The notes: generated from the letters alone by a model not told the origin. Shown: positions 21,186-33,291, counted from the first letter of the stretch. The stretch: 64,000 nt of DNA from Ananas comosus (GCF_001540865.1 NC_033631.1:248001-312000); one strand, 5' to 3'. Translations and numbers: made by a program.

Positions 21186-24100
21186 ATGGCTTTAACCTTC
21201 ATAGCCGAAACGGCGGCGACGGTGATCATCGAGAATCTTGTCAGCAGGTGCTTTTCCTACCTCGAGGCGTGCCCGGCAGCTGGCGGCATGCAGGACGAGC
21301 TCGAACAGCTGCAGCACGCCCTTCCGCAGGTCCAGGCAGTCTTGACTGCGGTCGAGGAGGGTGCGCCGGTCGTGGTGCGGAAGACGGCGCTGGATACGTG
21401 GCTGTGGCAGCTTAGAGACGCCGTGGAGAACGCGGAGGACGTGCTCGACGAGCTCGACTACTACGAGTTACAGAAGACTGACAAGGTGCGTGGTATTCTA
21501 TCTGACCGCATGAGAATGTCTGATAGTTTCGTTAATGGTATCTTTAGCGATGACACACTGAAGCGGTTGAGGGAGGCCGTCAAGGGGCTGGGTCGGGTCA
21601 TTGCCGATATGGGCTCACTCCTTCATCTCGTTACTGGGTTTTATGGCCCCGGCGCTAAGAGTCAGAAACTCGAGGAAATTAAGAATGCTCGCGAGACTAG
21701 CTCCTTGTTGACCGAAAGTGAGGTGCTCGGACGAGAGGAGGAGAGGGACCTAATAGTTGAATGGCTGATCAAACCAGGAGATGCTGACATCGATCTCTCT
21801 GCTTTTACAATTGTTGGTATGGGTGGGCTCGGGAAGACTACTCTTGCTCAACTAATATGTCATGACAAAAGAGTGCGAGAGTACTTCGACCTGATTATGT
21901 GGGTTTGCGTTTCTCAGGATTTTGATGTAACTGTGATAACAAGAAAGATTTTACAATGTATGAGTAATGTGAATTTTGGTGACAAGGGTCTACATGTACT
22001 CCATGAAAATCTTAAACGAAAACTAACGTCGAAGAGGTTTTTGCTCATACTAGATGATGTTTGGAACGATGATAAAATGGCGGAGTGGGAGAAATTGGTT
22101 GCTCCTTTGAAATTCGGACAGAGAGGAAGCAAGATCCTGTTGACAACTCGGATGGGTTCAGTTGCGGATAAGGCGGCAAAAGTGATGAAATGCAAGCGGG
22201 AACCATTAAATCTAAATAAGTTGGAGGAGAGCGACTGTATGTCGCTTTTCAATAAGCATGCGTTCCTCGGTGTGCGCCCTCATGATTATAAAAACCTGCA
22301 GTTGATCGGCGAGCAGATAGTGAAGAAACTTGGAGGAAGCCCATTGGCAATAAAGATCATGGGAGGAATACTGAATTCCTGCATGGACTATGAATATTGG
22401 AAGAAAATCTTGGAAGAAGACATCATGAAATTACAACAAGGAAAGGACGGCATCATGACAATTTTGAGATTAAGCTACGATCACTTGCCCGCAAACTTAC
22501 AACTCTGCTTTAGATATTGCAGTTTATTTCCGCAGGATCATGTGTTTAAGAGGAAAACATTGGTCAATATGTGGATTGGTTCGGGTCTGATTCCACAATC
22601 TATTTGTGGCAGGCAAAGGCAGCCAGAGGATATCGGAAAGGAGTATTTAAATCTTCTGACAAGAAAATCATTCTTTACATGCAAAACCAGCGATAATATG
22701 TTGAAAATTACTAAAGAGTATTTTATGCACGATCTGCTCCATGACCTAGCACAATCAGTTTCTCTAGGAGAATGCATCAGAATAGGAGGTGACGTCGTAG
22801 GAATTACTATTCCACGAACAGTTCGACATTTATCTATTGAAATGGTCAATCTTCTTTCCATCAGAGCGATCTCCAATCTTAAGAACGTGCGCACTCTAAT
22901 CATTTCTGTTAAAGAGTATAATAAGCATAATGCACTTCATGTACCTGAATTTATGAAGATTATAAAAGGGTTTAAAAAGTTACGCTTATTGATCTTAGAT
23001 GTGAATATTATTAACACTTATAAACTGCTTGATGCACTTAGTAGCTTGATACACCTCCGCTACCTATCTCTTTCACTGGAGGATGTTGTGGATGAAAGTA
23101 TTAAATATGATGGCTTGACCAATGAAAGTATTGAATATGATGGCCTGACCAACTTGGTCAATTTGCGTTCATTACATGTTCCCTATCTCGTGACAAACAA
23201 TATTCCTTATATTAGCAAACTACCCTTCATCCGCAAATTAGAAGATTTTTTTGTCCGAGAGGAGAGTGGCTACAAAATCAGCGAACTAAAGAACCTAAGA
23301 GACCTTCGTCATCTTCACATTAGTGGACTTAGAAATGTGAGGAGTCCTGAAGAAGCCATTGAGGCCAATCTAAATGAGAAAAAACATCTCAAATCACTAT
23401 CATTGGATTGGTCCACATACCGCTCCAATAGCGCAGAGGCAGATGAACAGCTCCTCGATAACCTTTGCCCTCATATCAATCTCAAGAAAATGCACATCGA
23501 ACAATACCAAGGTGCTAAATCTCCATGCTGGATGACAGGTCTGTCGCTCATCAATTTGACATCTATCAAACTGATGCACTGTAAACGATGGGAGCACCTC
23601 CCGCCTCTTGGGCAGTTTTCTTCGCTCCAACTTCTTTTCTTGTGGGGACTGCATGCAATAAAGCAAATGGATTGTTCAGTCTTTGGAAGCAGTAGTGGAT
23701 GTGCCTTTCCATCATTGAAGCACTTATGGTTACGGGATATGCCTAACTTGGAGGAGTGGATTGGAATTGATGATAGGTGCATTTTTCCTCAACTTCATTC
23801 TATGTATATTGCTGATTGCCCTAATTTGAGAGGAATTCCTACTCTGCATTATGGTCTAAGAGATTTGCATATTTCTAATGTCGGATTGACCGCTTTTCCA
23901 ACAATAAATCAAGATTCCGCAAACAACAATGTAAGTGCTTTATTTTATAAACTTTAAATTTCTCTCCTGAGGTTTAGCTCATTTTCACTTGCCCTCCTGT
24001 AGTTCAAAAAAAGTATCACTTTGCCCCCTCCCATGGTTTAGCCGCTTATTTTCACTTTGTCATCCCGTGGTTCAAAAAGTTACACTTTGCCTCCTTTGGT

Positions 24101-25274
24101 TTAGTTTATTTTTCACTTTGCTATCCTATGATTTTTTAAACATTTTTAATTTGCCACGCTATTTTATATAGAATTTTTTTGCTGAAATAAAAATTAATCT
24201 ACAGGAGGGCGAAGTAAAACTTTTTGAACCACAAGGTGGCAAGGTGAAAATGAGTTAAATCACACGGTAGCAATTTGAAGTTTACTCTTATATCAAAACA
24301 CCAATTCGAATTTGCATAGCTGTGGTTGCCGAGACTTAAATATCTTTTACATCTTTCCTTTCTTGCAGCAGCAAGAACATTTTCAGGCTCTTGAGAGGTT
24401 GGTCATCGGACAATGTGAGAAGCTCGAATATTTTCCAACAGATTTTTTTGGGAAATTCAATGCCATAAAATCCCTGTGTGTAGAGAAGTGTCCGAAGTTG
24501 ACAAAACGTGGGATCTCAGACATCCAAGTGCCCTCTGTACTCGGTGATCTCACAATTGGGTCATGTGGCGACCTTGAGGCGCCATTGCTGTGGTCAGCGA
24601 ATTTAACCTCTCTTACTGAGTTGAAATTATTCGATTGTGCAAGGATAGCATCCCTTCCCCCAGCACAAGTGTGTGCACGATGGACGATGCTTTCCCGTCT
24701 AATGATAAAGAACTGCAAAGAACTGTCATCATTTGGCGGAATACAAGCTCTCATATCCCTCCGATATTTAGATATTGAAGGGTGTGACAAGCTAATTGAA
24801 GTTGCCCTGCTGCTGCAGCCTCCGTTCCCAAACGATGTCGGCCGAAAAAAGAATGCTGCAGGACTGGACTGCTTTTTGAAGAATGGCAGACTATCAATTG
24901 ACCACCACGCGCTCCTGCTCATGGAGCCATTGAGAAGTCTGACCTTCGTCAGTGTTTTCTATTTCAATCCCGCTTCGCAACCCACCAGCTTACCTGAGGA
25001 ATGGCTACTGCAAAATCACGCTGCCCTCGAAAAGATAATCATATCGGGCGCATGCTCCCTTCAGTCCCTACCCCGGAGCATGACAAAATTGTGCTCCCTC
25101 GAGTTTTTGGAAGTGTGGAATGCTAACCTCATCCAGTCACTTCCAGATCTGCCTAATTCCCTACATACTCTACGCCTCAACTGCTGTCACCCTGTGTTGA
25201 AGGAGCGATGCCAAGAGAATATAGGCCTTGATTGGCCCAAGATTGCCAACATCCGTTATCTGAGGATTGCATAG
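21186..25274 (+). CDS. NLR2: CC-NB-ARC-LRR disease-resistance protein
   Basis: Two exons, 21186..23930 and 24369..25274, give about 1216 residues. The start is the ATG of MALTFIAE, conserved in all + strand copies; the frame is open a little upstream without ATG. The CC domain (1-150) has NAEDVLDELDYY, and the linker DKVRGILS is shortened. NB-ARC: P-loop GMGGLGKTT (about 211), LLILDDVW, GSKILLTTR, a GGSPLAIK variant of the GLPL motif, CFRYCSLF and MHD (about 514). The LRR region runs to NIGLDWPKIANI, the family's typical C-terminus. Donor AAT|GTAAGT and acceptor TTGCAG|CAGCAA are phase 0. A 10-residue in-frame duplication lies at 23094-23153. It is likely a cytoplasmic effector sensor. No inactivating change is seen. 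Confidence 0.93.
23094..23153 (+). repeat. 30-bp in-frame tandem duplication in NLR2 LRR
   Basis: Two copies of 30 bases encode ESIKYDGLTN and ESIEYDGLTN. NLR3 and NLR4 have one copy, so this is a recent lengthening at the start of a leucine-rich repeat. Confidence 0.95.
23949..24290. mobile_element. F-family TIR element in NLR2 intron
   Basis: Left end AAACTTTAAATTTCTCTCC with GGTTTAGCTCATTTTCAC; right end GTAGCAATTTGAAGTTTA. Repeated CACTTTGCC words in both orientations. NLR3 has the same insertion at the same intron position; NLR4 and NLR1 do not. Confidence 0.7.
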
Positions 25275-27330
25275 CATTATTTGCAGATCGTGATGATGAT
25301 GCATATTAATTGTAAGTACACTCTACCGCCCTTCATCTCGTAACCCTTTGTTGTAAATAATGCAATTCATTTTGGTCTTAATTAATGAACTACATACATC
25401 TCATTCAGTCTTAACAAAGTTATCTCATTTCTTACGGGATTAATTGCTCACCTTTTTTCAGATAATGCAAGAGTAGCCAGGTTCCTTTTTAATTAGCATC
25501 CTCAATGGAATTTTTACATTTTGTACTCTCATTTTATGATTTGGATACATAAAAAGGGGAATAAAGCACTAATTGCCTCCTATAATACATTGTGCTCGCA
25601 GGACGGATTGGTCTTATATATAAAACAAACAATGTAATGAATATAACATATGTTAATTGCTAGCATGTCAATTGCTTTCTAAAGTTAAATATGACTAATT
25701 ATGCAGTAATTTCTCTCTAGGAGTGCAAATAAGACTAAAGTCTCGCTGATGAGTTAGAACAAAAGAGAAGCATGACAAAAGCTTTTTAAGTTTGTTAAAT
25801 TTCTTGTTGCAGGGGTGATGATGCATATTGTACGTACATTGTTAGATGTGACTTGAAATTGATAATCGACTTCAGTTCGGGGTTTCGACTTGCCGGCAGT
25901 TTCGCGGTGCGGCCAAATTGGAAAATAAAGTTGTGAAGGAAAAATGAATATCTGTGGTGGATAGCAGAGGGCTCGGGCCAACCCGCGGTACGGATCGGAT
26001 CCGAAACCGTTAAGAGTTTCCTTTTCATTTTTGCCCTAAAGGCGATAGATCATGGTCGGTTGTATCTTGAACATTGTATTTCCCTTTTTCGACAGTGAAG
26101 TTCTCTCCTCCCTCGCCCGTGGTTTTTCCCTGCAAAGAGGTGTTCCATGTAAATCTGTGTGTTCTTCTTTTTCTGCTAGTGGTTTGTTTATTTCGTGTTC
26201 GTCATTTTCGTTTTCCGTTTGTGCGTTTGTCATAACATACACTTTACCGCCCTTCACCTCGCCCATGCTACCCTTTGTCATTGATGCAATTCATCCTGGT
26301 CTTAATGAACAAGTTCTCATTCAATCCTAACAAGTTTATCTCATTTGTTACAGGTTTACTTCCTTTTTTTCTGGACACTGCTCTTTTTTGGATAATGCAA
26401 GAGCAGCCAGGTTCATATTTAACTTAGCAGACTCGAAAGAATTTATACTTTTCACCCTTAATTTACAGTTTGGATACTGGTCAGTTGTTACATCTATCTT
26501 GCTAGGCCTGAATATTGAAGCAATGGATTAGTCATGTAAGACAAACAATGCAATGATTATTATAAATATATGTTGCCCCAGTAATTACTTAATTTCTACA
26601 ATTAAACATGACTAGCTAGTTGTCCAGTAATTCTTTCCAGGGGAAATTAGAGAAGCGCGACAAAGCATTCGAGTTGTTTCAAGGAATTAAGGATTAGGAC
26701 ATCCTTCGTCTTACTGCGTGCATGTGTTCTTCTATTTTCTTGGTGCAGGTTTAGAGAAAGACTCCATGTAATATTGCATTTTCTTTCTTTTTATTTTCTA
26801 TTGCCAGATGAGTACTTGAAAATGTTTAAGAAAGAAATTATCCTCTTTTGGAGCAAATTAAGAGGTTAAGCTTAAATGCTTCAACTCTGTTTCCCCTCAC
26901 TTTTTCTGCATTTATCCGAAAGATATTTTAATATTGTTTGATTCATGTAAAAGTAGCAAACCTCATCGCATGGTGAGCTTGTTTTGTTTGTGTATTATCT
27001 GATGAAGTTGCTGAGCTTCTTTGAAGTAGCTTAAAAACCTAATTTGGAAACTGCTTATTTCAAACTATGTTTATTTAGCAGCATAACAAGCATCCAGATT
27101 AAGCTTGTGAACTTAATTTCTGCAGTATAAATTATACATTAAGTTTTGTTAAACTTATTTTAAGTTTCTAGTGCAGGTTTCATCGACATCTGGAGTAAAT
27201 TTGGTAGGCGTGCTCCGTCGAAAAGACTCGGTCAGACTCTTTGTAAAAGGAAAATGACGGCTACACTGGAGGCGGCATGAACTCGCAACCATATTCTGCA
27301 GCTACCATATTTTAATCTCTTTATCAGATT
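25275..27330 (+). other. 3' flank of NLR2: possible spliced 3'UTR, with a duplicated module
   Basis: No confident coding sequence. A module with CTTTACCGCCCTTCA, GATGCAATTCAT and GATAATGCAAGAG occurs twice (about 25310-25780 and 26225-26640). It carries donor-like GTAAGT at 25311 and acceptor-like TTTTTTCAG|ATAATG, GGTGCAG|GTTTAG (ends 26748) and AGTGCAG|GTTTC (ends 27176). The same order appears after NLR3 and NLR4. The insert at 25840-26220 is unrecognised. Confidence 0.45.
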
Positions 27331-28030
27331 TTTTTTAAAAAATTTATTTTCCTAATGCATTGAAGACAGAAAAACACATTCGGAACCGAACCATTTCGGT
27401 AATTGTTGCTCATGTTCAGTTCAGTCTTCAATCTGTATAAGTTTTGTTTTCATTCGGATTTTTCGAACAATGCATTTCAATGTACCTTTTCTGTCTGTAC
27501 TGAGTACACTCCATTGTGCAGCTCCTTATTTCCCCCCCTTTTTTTTATTTACATTCTCTTAACTTCTTTTTTTTTTCCGAGTTATTTTAGTTTGTTCAAG
27601 TGAAAACTTTGTTAAGTTTCATGGTTCTATTAACTGTCGGTTGATTCAGTTTATTTGCTAAAAGCTGATTAAAACCATTGAAGTATGGAAAATGCTTCTT
27701 GTACACCCCAAAATGGGGTGTACATCTTACACCTACAATTCTAGAGTTGATAAAAATTGAATTGGTTTTTAGTAAAATTTTAAAAAATTGATGTGACAAG
27801 AATGACTTTAGGATAGAGTGAGTGTAAAATGTACACCCCCCTTTTAGAATGTATCTGTAGCATTGCTCTTAAAGTATTAGTTTTTTTAAATAATTCAATG
27901 CTTTTTGAAAGTAATTTTTAGTAGTTCTACGCGAAAGCAAACTGTATGCACCGCCCATATATATGATCCCAAAAGTTTGATCTCAAATATCTAAAAAGCA
28001 TATATTGGAAAAATTATGAATTTTGAAAAG
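27331..28030. other. Intergenic, with a GAGCAATGCT-type inverted-repeat element
   Basis: AT-rich. The segment 27689-27869 has ends AAATGCTTCTTGTACACC and, inverted, AGAGCAATGCTACAGATAC, and an internal palindrome GTACACCCC-aaaat-GGGGTGTAC at 27701-27723. It is a small MULE-like MITE candidate. Nothing else recognised. Confidence 0.5.
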
Positions 28031-28667
28031 GGTAAACTTCAAATTGGCCACTTGCCGTTTTAGCTTTTTTTTTATTTTGCCATTTCATTTCATGGTACAA
28101 AGTGTTGCATTTTACTGTTATGTGGTTTACCACATATTTCACTTTGTCATCATTTAATTATTTTAAAAATTTTTTACTTTGCTACTTAATTGGATATAGA
28201 ATTTTTAATAAATAAAAATTAAATCATCTGTGATTAACCGAACGGGGGACATCCCAACCCGCTGGAATCGCAATAGATATATACTGTCGGGAACTACTAG
28301 AACACTATTCGACCTCTGTTTTACTGCAGCATGTTGGGCTCTTTGGAAAGAGCGAAATTCGAGGATCTTTCGCAATCGACGAGTCACGCACGAAGAAATG
28401 GGAAAATCCATTATGGCTGAAGTACAGTTCTGGAGATCCACCTGGGGGGGATGATTGAGTTTGGATTGTGGGTTCAACTTATGTAATTCATTTTTCTGTA
28501 TGTGCTGATTTTACTCTTTGTTCCACTGTACTCCAAAAATAGGGTAAATCCCTGTTTAATCAAAAAAAAAAATTAAATCATCGCAGTAGAGCAAAGTGTA
28601 ATTTTTTAAACTATAGAATGACAAAGCAAAAATGTGCTGTACTTCAAGGGGGCAATTTGAAGTTACC
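28031..28667. mobile_element. F-family TIR element split by a LINE
   Basis: Ends are GGTAAACTTCAAATTGGCC and, inverted, GGTAACTTCAAATTGCC. The interior word TTTGCCATTTCATTTCATGG resembles the NLR intron copies. A LINE 3' fragment was inserted at 28229 and duplicated the target. Confidence 0.75.
28229..28569 (+). mobile_element. 5'-truncated LINE, 3' end only
   Basis: Flanked by the 13-bp duplication AAATTAAATCATC (28216-28228 and 28570-28582). It encodes the last part of ORF2 (CWALWKERNSRIFRN), then AATAGGGTAAATCCCTG and poly-A. Same 3' end as the 5-kb LINE, but a different subfamily at the protein level. Confidence 0.9.
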
Positions 28668-28689
28668 AAAACCAACCCTCCTGTGTCGA

Positions 28690-28756
28690 GTAGTCTAGAG
28701 AATTAATGGTAAAAAAAAAAAGAGAAAATTCTTTTTCAATTTATAAGAAATCGGTG

Positions 28757-28795
<39 letters not shown>

Positions 28796-29500
28796 CTGTA
28801 CATCGGCCAATTAAATACAAACGGTGCAGCCAATAATTAATTCCCTTATGCAATTACTTCTACATTAATATGATTTCAATGAGTATCTTTTTAAAATCCA
28901 AGCCCAATTAAACTAACGTGATGACTATATATTAAAAAAAATTAATACAATATTTTGAAAAAAACAAAAAGAAAGCTTATTACTGTAACATCAAGTAAAA
29001 TCAAAAATCAATAATTGTCTATAATTCACCCATAAAGTACTAGTTAAATTTTAGACTAAAATATAGAAAATTTTTCTGTAAATATATATCATGTCATTTT
29101 CTTCTTCTATTTTGAAAAAATCTGCATTATTTTTCTCTCTGAATTTTAAGTTTATGCACTTGGGCCCCATTGTTACTTGTTAGGTTTCGTCACTGGTCCA
29201 TCTATTTCTTATAATTTATAATTGAAAATACCGAATAGATACTTAAAAGTACTGAAAATATATTAAAAAATTATTTTTTCCCTCCAGAATGAGTAAGAAT
29301 AGTTTTGTCATTTCACCCACTCCGTTAATGTTATAATTCTCTGAAGACATATTTAAAATTTTAAAAGAAAAAAATATACAATTTTAAAAAATAGAAAAAA
29401 TATCTTAATCTTAATTTTAGTCTAAATTTTAATCTTAAGACCTCTATCACGGAAGTAGCTGATGTAATTATATGCAAACAATAATTTCTCCCTCAGAGAG
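28690..29500. other. Third copy of the duplicated upstream segment
   Basis: Contains a 35-base poly-T (about 28761-28795), then GCAGCCAATAATTAATTCCC and CCAAGCCCAATT, as near 11470 and 59310. The Tourist-like MITE is absent at this copy. No gene. Confidence 0.6.
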
Positions 29501-29509
29501 GGTTTGGAA

Positions 29510-30007
29510 TAGGGATGTCAATGGGTATGGATACCCGAAATTTATCCGAACCCGAACCCGAATGAAACGGATATATCCGATGGATATGGATATGGATTCG
29601 GATATGGATATCAAAAATAGAAACCCGACAGATATGGATTCGGATATGGATTTTGACTGTACCCGACCCGAACCCGAACCCGACCCGAATCCAACCCGAA
29701 CCCGAATTATTTTGTATTATATATAATATATATACAAATTTGATGTTATATTTGAATTTATATTTTAAAAATTTAGATTTAATATAATATATTTTGAAAT
29801 ATTGAAAAAAAAAAATTGTTTCGGGTTCAAATTTTCAGGTTCGGGTTCGGGTTCAGGTTCAGGTTTCGGTCGGGTTCGGATTTGGATATAGATTTTTAAA
29901 ATTCGTCGGGTTCGGGTTCGGGTTCGGATCTCGGGTTTGGAGTCGGAGTCGGATTCGGGTTCGGATTTTTAAAAATCCATCCCGAATCCGACCCGTTGAC
30001 ATATCTA
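29510..30007. mobile_element. hAT-like MITE inserted in an NLR leader block
   Basis: A perfect 8-bp target duplication GTTTGGAA (29502-29509 and 30008-30015). Ends TAGGGATGTCAATGGG and, inverted, TAGATATGTCAACGGG. Tandem GGGTTC/GAACCC words lie at both ends. It splits a leader block that is continuous at 61385-61450. Confidence 0.92.
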
Positions 30008-30015
30008 GTTTGGAA

Positions 30016-30185
30016 GTTGGAGAGGACGGATCAATTCCTCTGCCGACAATAATTGAGTTTGGTTGATTACGACTGAAGGTAGACAAATTTCCTGCATATT
30101 GACTTGTAAGTCTTCTCTGCGAAACTCTTCTTTCATTTCCTCCCCTCTCCCAAAAAGCACTCAAGAAATTTCTCTTCGCCATTTT
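30016..30185 (+). other. Orphan NLR 5' leader block
   Basis: CCGACAATAATTGAGTTTGG and GTAGACAAATTTCCTGC are followed by a donor GTAAGTC at 30106 and CATTTCCTCCCCTCTCC. It matches the leader of NLR3 and NLR5, but no NLR follows before 36144. Confidence 0.7.
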
Positions 30186-30404
30186 TTTTTTTTTTTGTTA
30201 TGTACTAAATACCTGTTAAAGATTGTGAAACAATCCCTTGGTTTTAAAAACTTAAATTGCTACGGAATGATATTCTATTTTAATAATTATATTCAATACT
30301 CCTTTTTGTTACTAGACTCCAATCCCTTTTTATAGGCACCTCTCAAAACTGAAGTTACTAATTATGCATTCAAATTAGTCGTATATTTCGTAAGCACCAC
30401 AAAA

Positions 30405-30445
<41 letters not shown>

Positions 30446-30705
30446 TGGACTGGGCTACTATTAGTAGCAAAATTTCATTGTTGCTACCAGTTTTTTAGCC
30501 TTTGGATCAACTCTTTCATTATTTCTAACCATTGGATTAAATATTATAACCCAGTAGGGACCACTCAACCCTAGGGGGACTACTCAACTCTAACCGACTA
30601 ATATCATCCCGACCCTACAATTTTTCATCCAAGGGTTAAAAACTTGATAGCAAAAAGAGCGTTTTACTATTAATAGTATTCCAGCCTAATTATATATATA
30701 TATAT
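30405..30705. mobile_element. TA microsatellite and D-family MITE
   Basis: A TA run (30405-30440) precedes a MITE whose ends are GGGCTACTATTAGTAGCA and ACTATTAATAGTATTCC. The interior has a TTGGATCAAC/AACCATTGGAT pattern as in other D copies. It is followed by another TA run into which the next element inserted. Confidence 0.65.
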
Positions 30706-32980
30706 TGTCACGCCCCGGATTACACGTTCCCCGGGCACGCCGACAAATCCGCCGTATACAAAGAAATTTTCCCTGTATACGAAGCGATAGCTGTACCTGT
30801 AAATCAAACACTACTACGAACAGTAGTAGAGAGCTGCTAGAGAAAACTGAAGCTAAATAAAACAGAGTTTCATATACATAGTTCAGATCCAAAATACAGA
30901 GCTACTCGCACTGGCGAGTTAAGTCAACTATGTACATAAACTCGAAACAAAACATCTACCTGCAGTAGGGCACCTCTAGCTCAGCACGTCGGGTAGGGCT
31001 CTAACTCGCGACGCCCTTGCCTCGATCCTGGTCCGCAGACGGTGCAGCAGCCGGAACCTGTGGCTCTGCAAAAACATAGGTAACAACTGGGCGTGAGAAC
31101 TACTGTAAAAACAAGTAGTCCTCAGTGGGTACCGCCCAAAACAACATCGGTCACCCACTAAGTCTACAGAAGGGAGCAAGGATAGAAGGAAAGCAGGAAG
31201 CATACTCTACCGCTATCATCCACTACACTATCATGCTCTACACTAACCAACTGTAGGAAATGTCAAATCTGACCCAATCCAAATCGGGACTGTAAGCATA
31301 CCCGTCCCCGGGACTGTGAATACACCCGTCCCTGCCCCGTTGCGACTATCGGGCTCTATCCACTCTAACTGGTCCGTGGAGAGCAAGTCCAACTGGCATG
31401 AGCGACACCAACGCAAAAGCACAAGCCTGACTCCGGAGTGGCACTCGTGGGCGCTACCCAACCGAGTATGCAGCGTATCTCTGTCGAGCTCAATCAGGCT
31501 CCAACTAGCCAAAGTCAAGTAATCGACTCAAACTGGTCTAACAACCAACAGGTAACGTGCCCTCGGCACAATCTGACGCCAAAAAGGCGATACGGGTCCA
31601 CCGTCAACTCTGACGGCACCCAACAGTCCGAAACGACCTGAACGACCCTGTAAAAATCCACTCGGCGAACCAGCACGAGTGTAAATACATTCTAAACTAC
31701 CTGGAGTACTCGTCTCGAAGAAACTGCGACAGTACAATTTTCTAACGGCTCCTAGAGCTAAATCAGGTAGTTAAAACTGGTGACAGGTCCAAATCGCAGG
31801 TTTTCTCCTAATTCAATTTCCAAGTCCAACATGTATAATTTAAATAATTATAAAACATGCTCAAAATTCAGTTCTCACATTCAAGCACATAACCCATGAA
31901 TTTGAGCTAAACTAGATTACCAAAATTCAGATCTATACATGTCGACGATTATGAACTTAGGAGTCGAAACCGATGTAACCCACCTCGCTCGCTAATCCCT
32001 GGCAGCACGGAACACCCTCGGCTGCAACACCACCTGCTGGATTGACCAAAAATGCCCGAGTCTCGAAATCGAGCGAACTCCAAACTAAAAACGCCAAAAT
32101 TCCTCAATTCAGTCCAAAATCCACAGCAGCTGAGTAGAAACGGGATTCGACCGAGCTAACCTTCACCAAAATTCACAAGTAAGGGCTTCGTGGATTCCTC
32201 TCGCAGTCCCGAATCCAACGAACCAAGTCTCGTCGCAATCCGATGCTCCTACGTCGAGAACGAGCTGAAATACTAACAGTCGACGGTGGATTTCAGCAAA
32301 CAACAATTTACCGAGAAGAAATAGAAATACTTGCTCAAAATCCAGGGAAGTGCTGAATTACCCACCTCGACAGCGTCGAACCTCGGTGCGACGTCAAGAA
32401 CAGTGAAGACGCTCCCTCGCCCGGCCTCCTCGCAAAGCTCCGGCAACAAGCGCGCTCGGACGGCTCGCGGCGCGACGTCGGCGACGGAATCCCCAACCGG
32501 ATTTTCAACCAACACCTAGAGAGAGAGAGGAGAAGAAGATGGAGCAGAGCAGAGAAATACTCTCTCTCTCTCTGCTCGGACACCTAAAAGGAGAGGGGAG
32601 GTGAGGGAGATACAAACGAGGTGAGATTTTACTGTTTTAGCCCTCTACCTACTCCCTTGTACCGGTACACGGGCTCCTGTACCGGTACAAGAGCCAACCC
32701 GAGAGCAGCTAAATCTGTGCGCGTAGCTTGTACCGGTACAGAAAACCCTTGTACCGGTACAGCAAGCATTCCCCGCGCTGGTTGTACCGGTACAGCATAG
32801 TCTTGTACCGGTACAGCAAGCAGGAAAATCTGCTATTTTGCAGATTCCTTCGCTGAATGCTGCCCTCGCGTCGCACGGAGTCCGTTTTGCGTCTATTTGA
32901 CGCCAACGCGACTCGGACTTGTCCCGACACTCTCCAGAGCTGTCGACAAGCCCCCACAGCCAGACACCAGGGATCTCACA
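30706..32980. mobile_element. Non-coding TG..CA element, retroelement-like, 2.3 kb
   Basis: Begins TGTCACGCCCCGG and ends GGGATCTCACA, so the ends are TG..CA with weak inverted similarity (TGTCACGCCC and TGTGAGATCC). It sits in a TA run; TATAT flanks both sides but is uninformative. GC-richer than its surroundings, with no long reading frame. It may be a non-autonomous LTR element or a large solo LTR. Confidence 0.5.
32658..32815. repeat. Six copies of the palindrome TGTACCGGTACA in three pairs
   Basis: Perfect 12-bp palindromes start at 32658, 32678, 32729, 32750, 32783 and 32804. Within pairs the spacing is 20, 21 and 21 bases. Each holds two GTAC words. Located near the right end of the TG..CA element. 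Confidence 0.95.
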
Positions 32981-33002
32981 TATATATATATATATATATA
33001 TA

Positions 33003-33231
33003 TAGAGTCCGGCTACTATGCTATTAATAGCACGAAACACTTGGTGCTACCAAGTTTTTCGCCGTTAGATCTACCCTTTTGATCATTTTCATCCGTTAGA
33101 TCATACTATTTAACCAACCACCCACTCAACCCTAGGGGACCCACATCATCCTAATCGCACATCTCTTAATCCAATGGCTAAAAACTTAGTAGCACCAATG
33201 ACTTGATACTATTAATAGCATAGTAGCCTAG

Positions 33232-33232
<1 letters not shown>
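33003..33232. mobile_element. D-family MITE
   Basis: Ends GTCCGGCTACTATGCTATTA and GATACTATTAATAGCATAGT are inverted relatives. Inner words are GTGCTACCAAG and CTTAGTAGCACC. About 230 bases, non-coding. Confidence 0.75.

Positions 33233-33291
<59 letters not shown>

Noticed and set aside
22538..22903. Repeated antisense frame opposite the MHD region of NLR2, 3 and 5
   Set aside because: Its conservation follows from conservation of the NLR coding strand; no independent motif or start context.
26052..26330. 92-codon frame in the NLR2 3' flank
   Set aside because: Not conserved in the equivalent flanks of NLR3 and NLR4; Ser/Phe-rich low-complexity composition.
32645..33040. Minus-strand frame with repeated CCTGT / YRYK residues
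   Set aside because: It comes from translation of the TGTACCGGTACA palindromes in a non-coding element; no recognisable protein.
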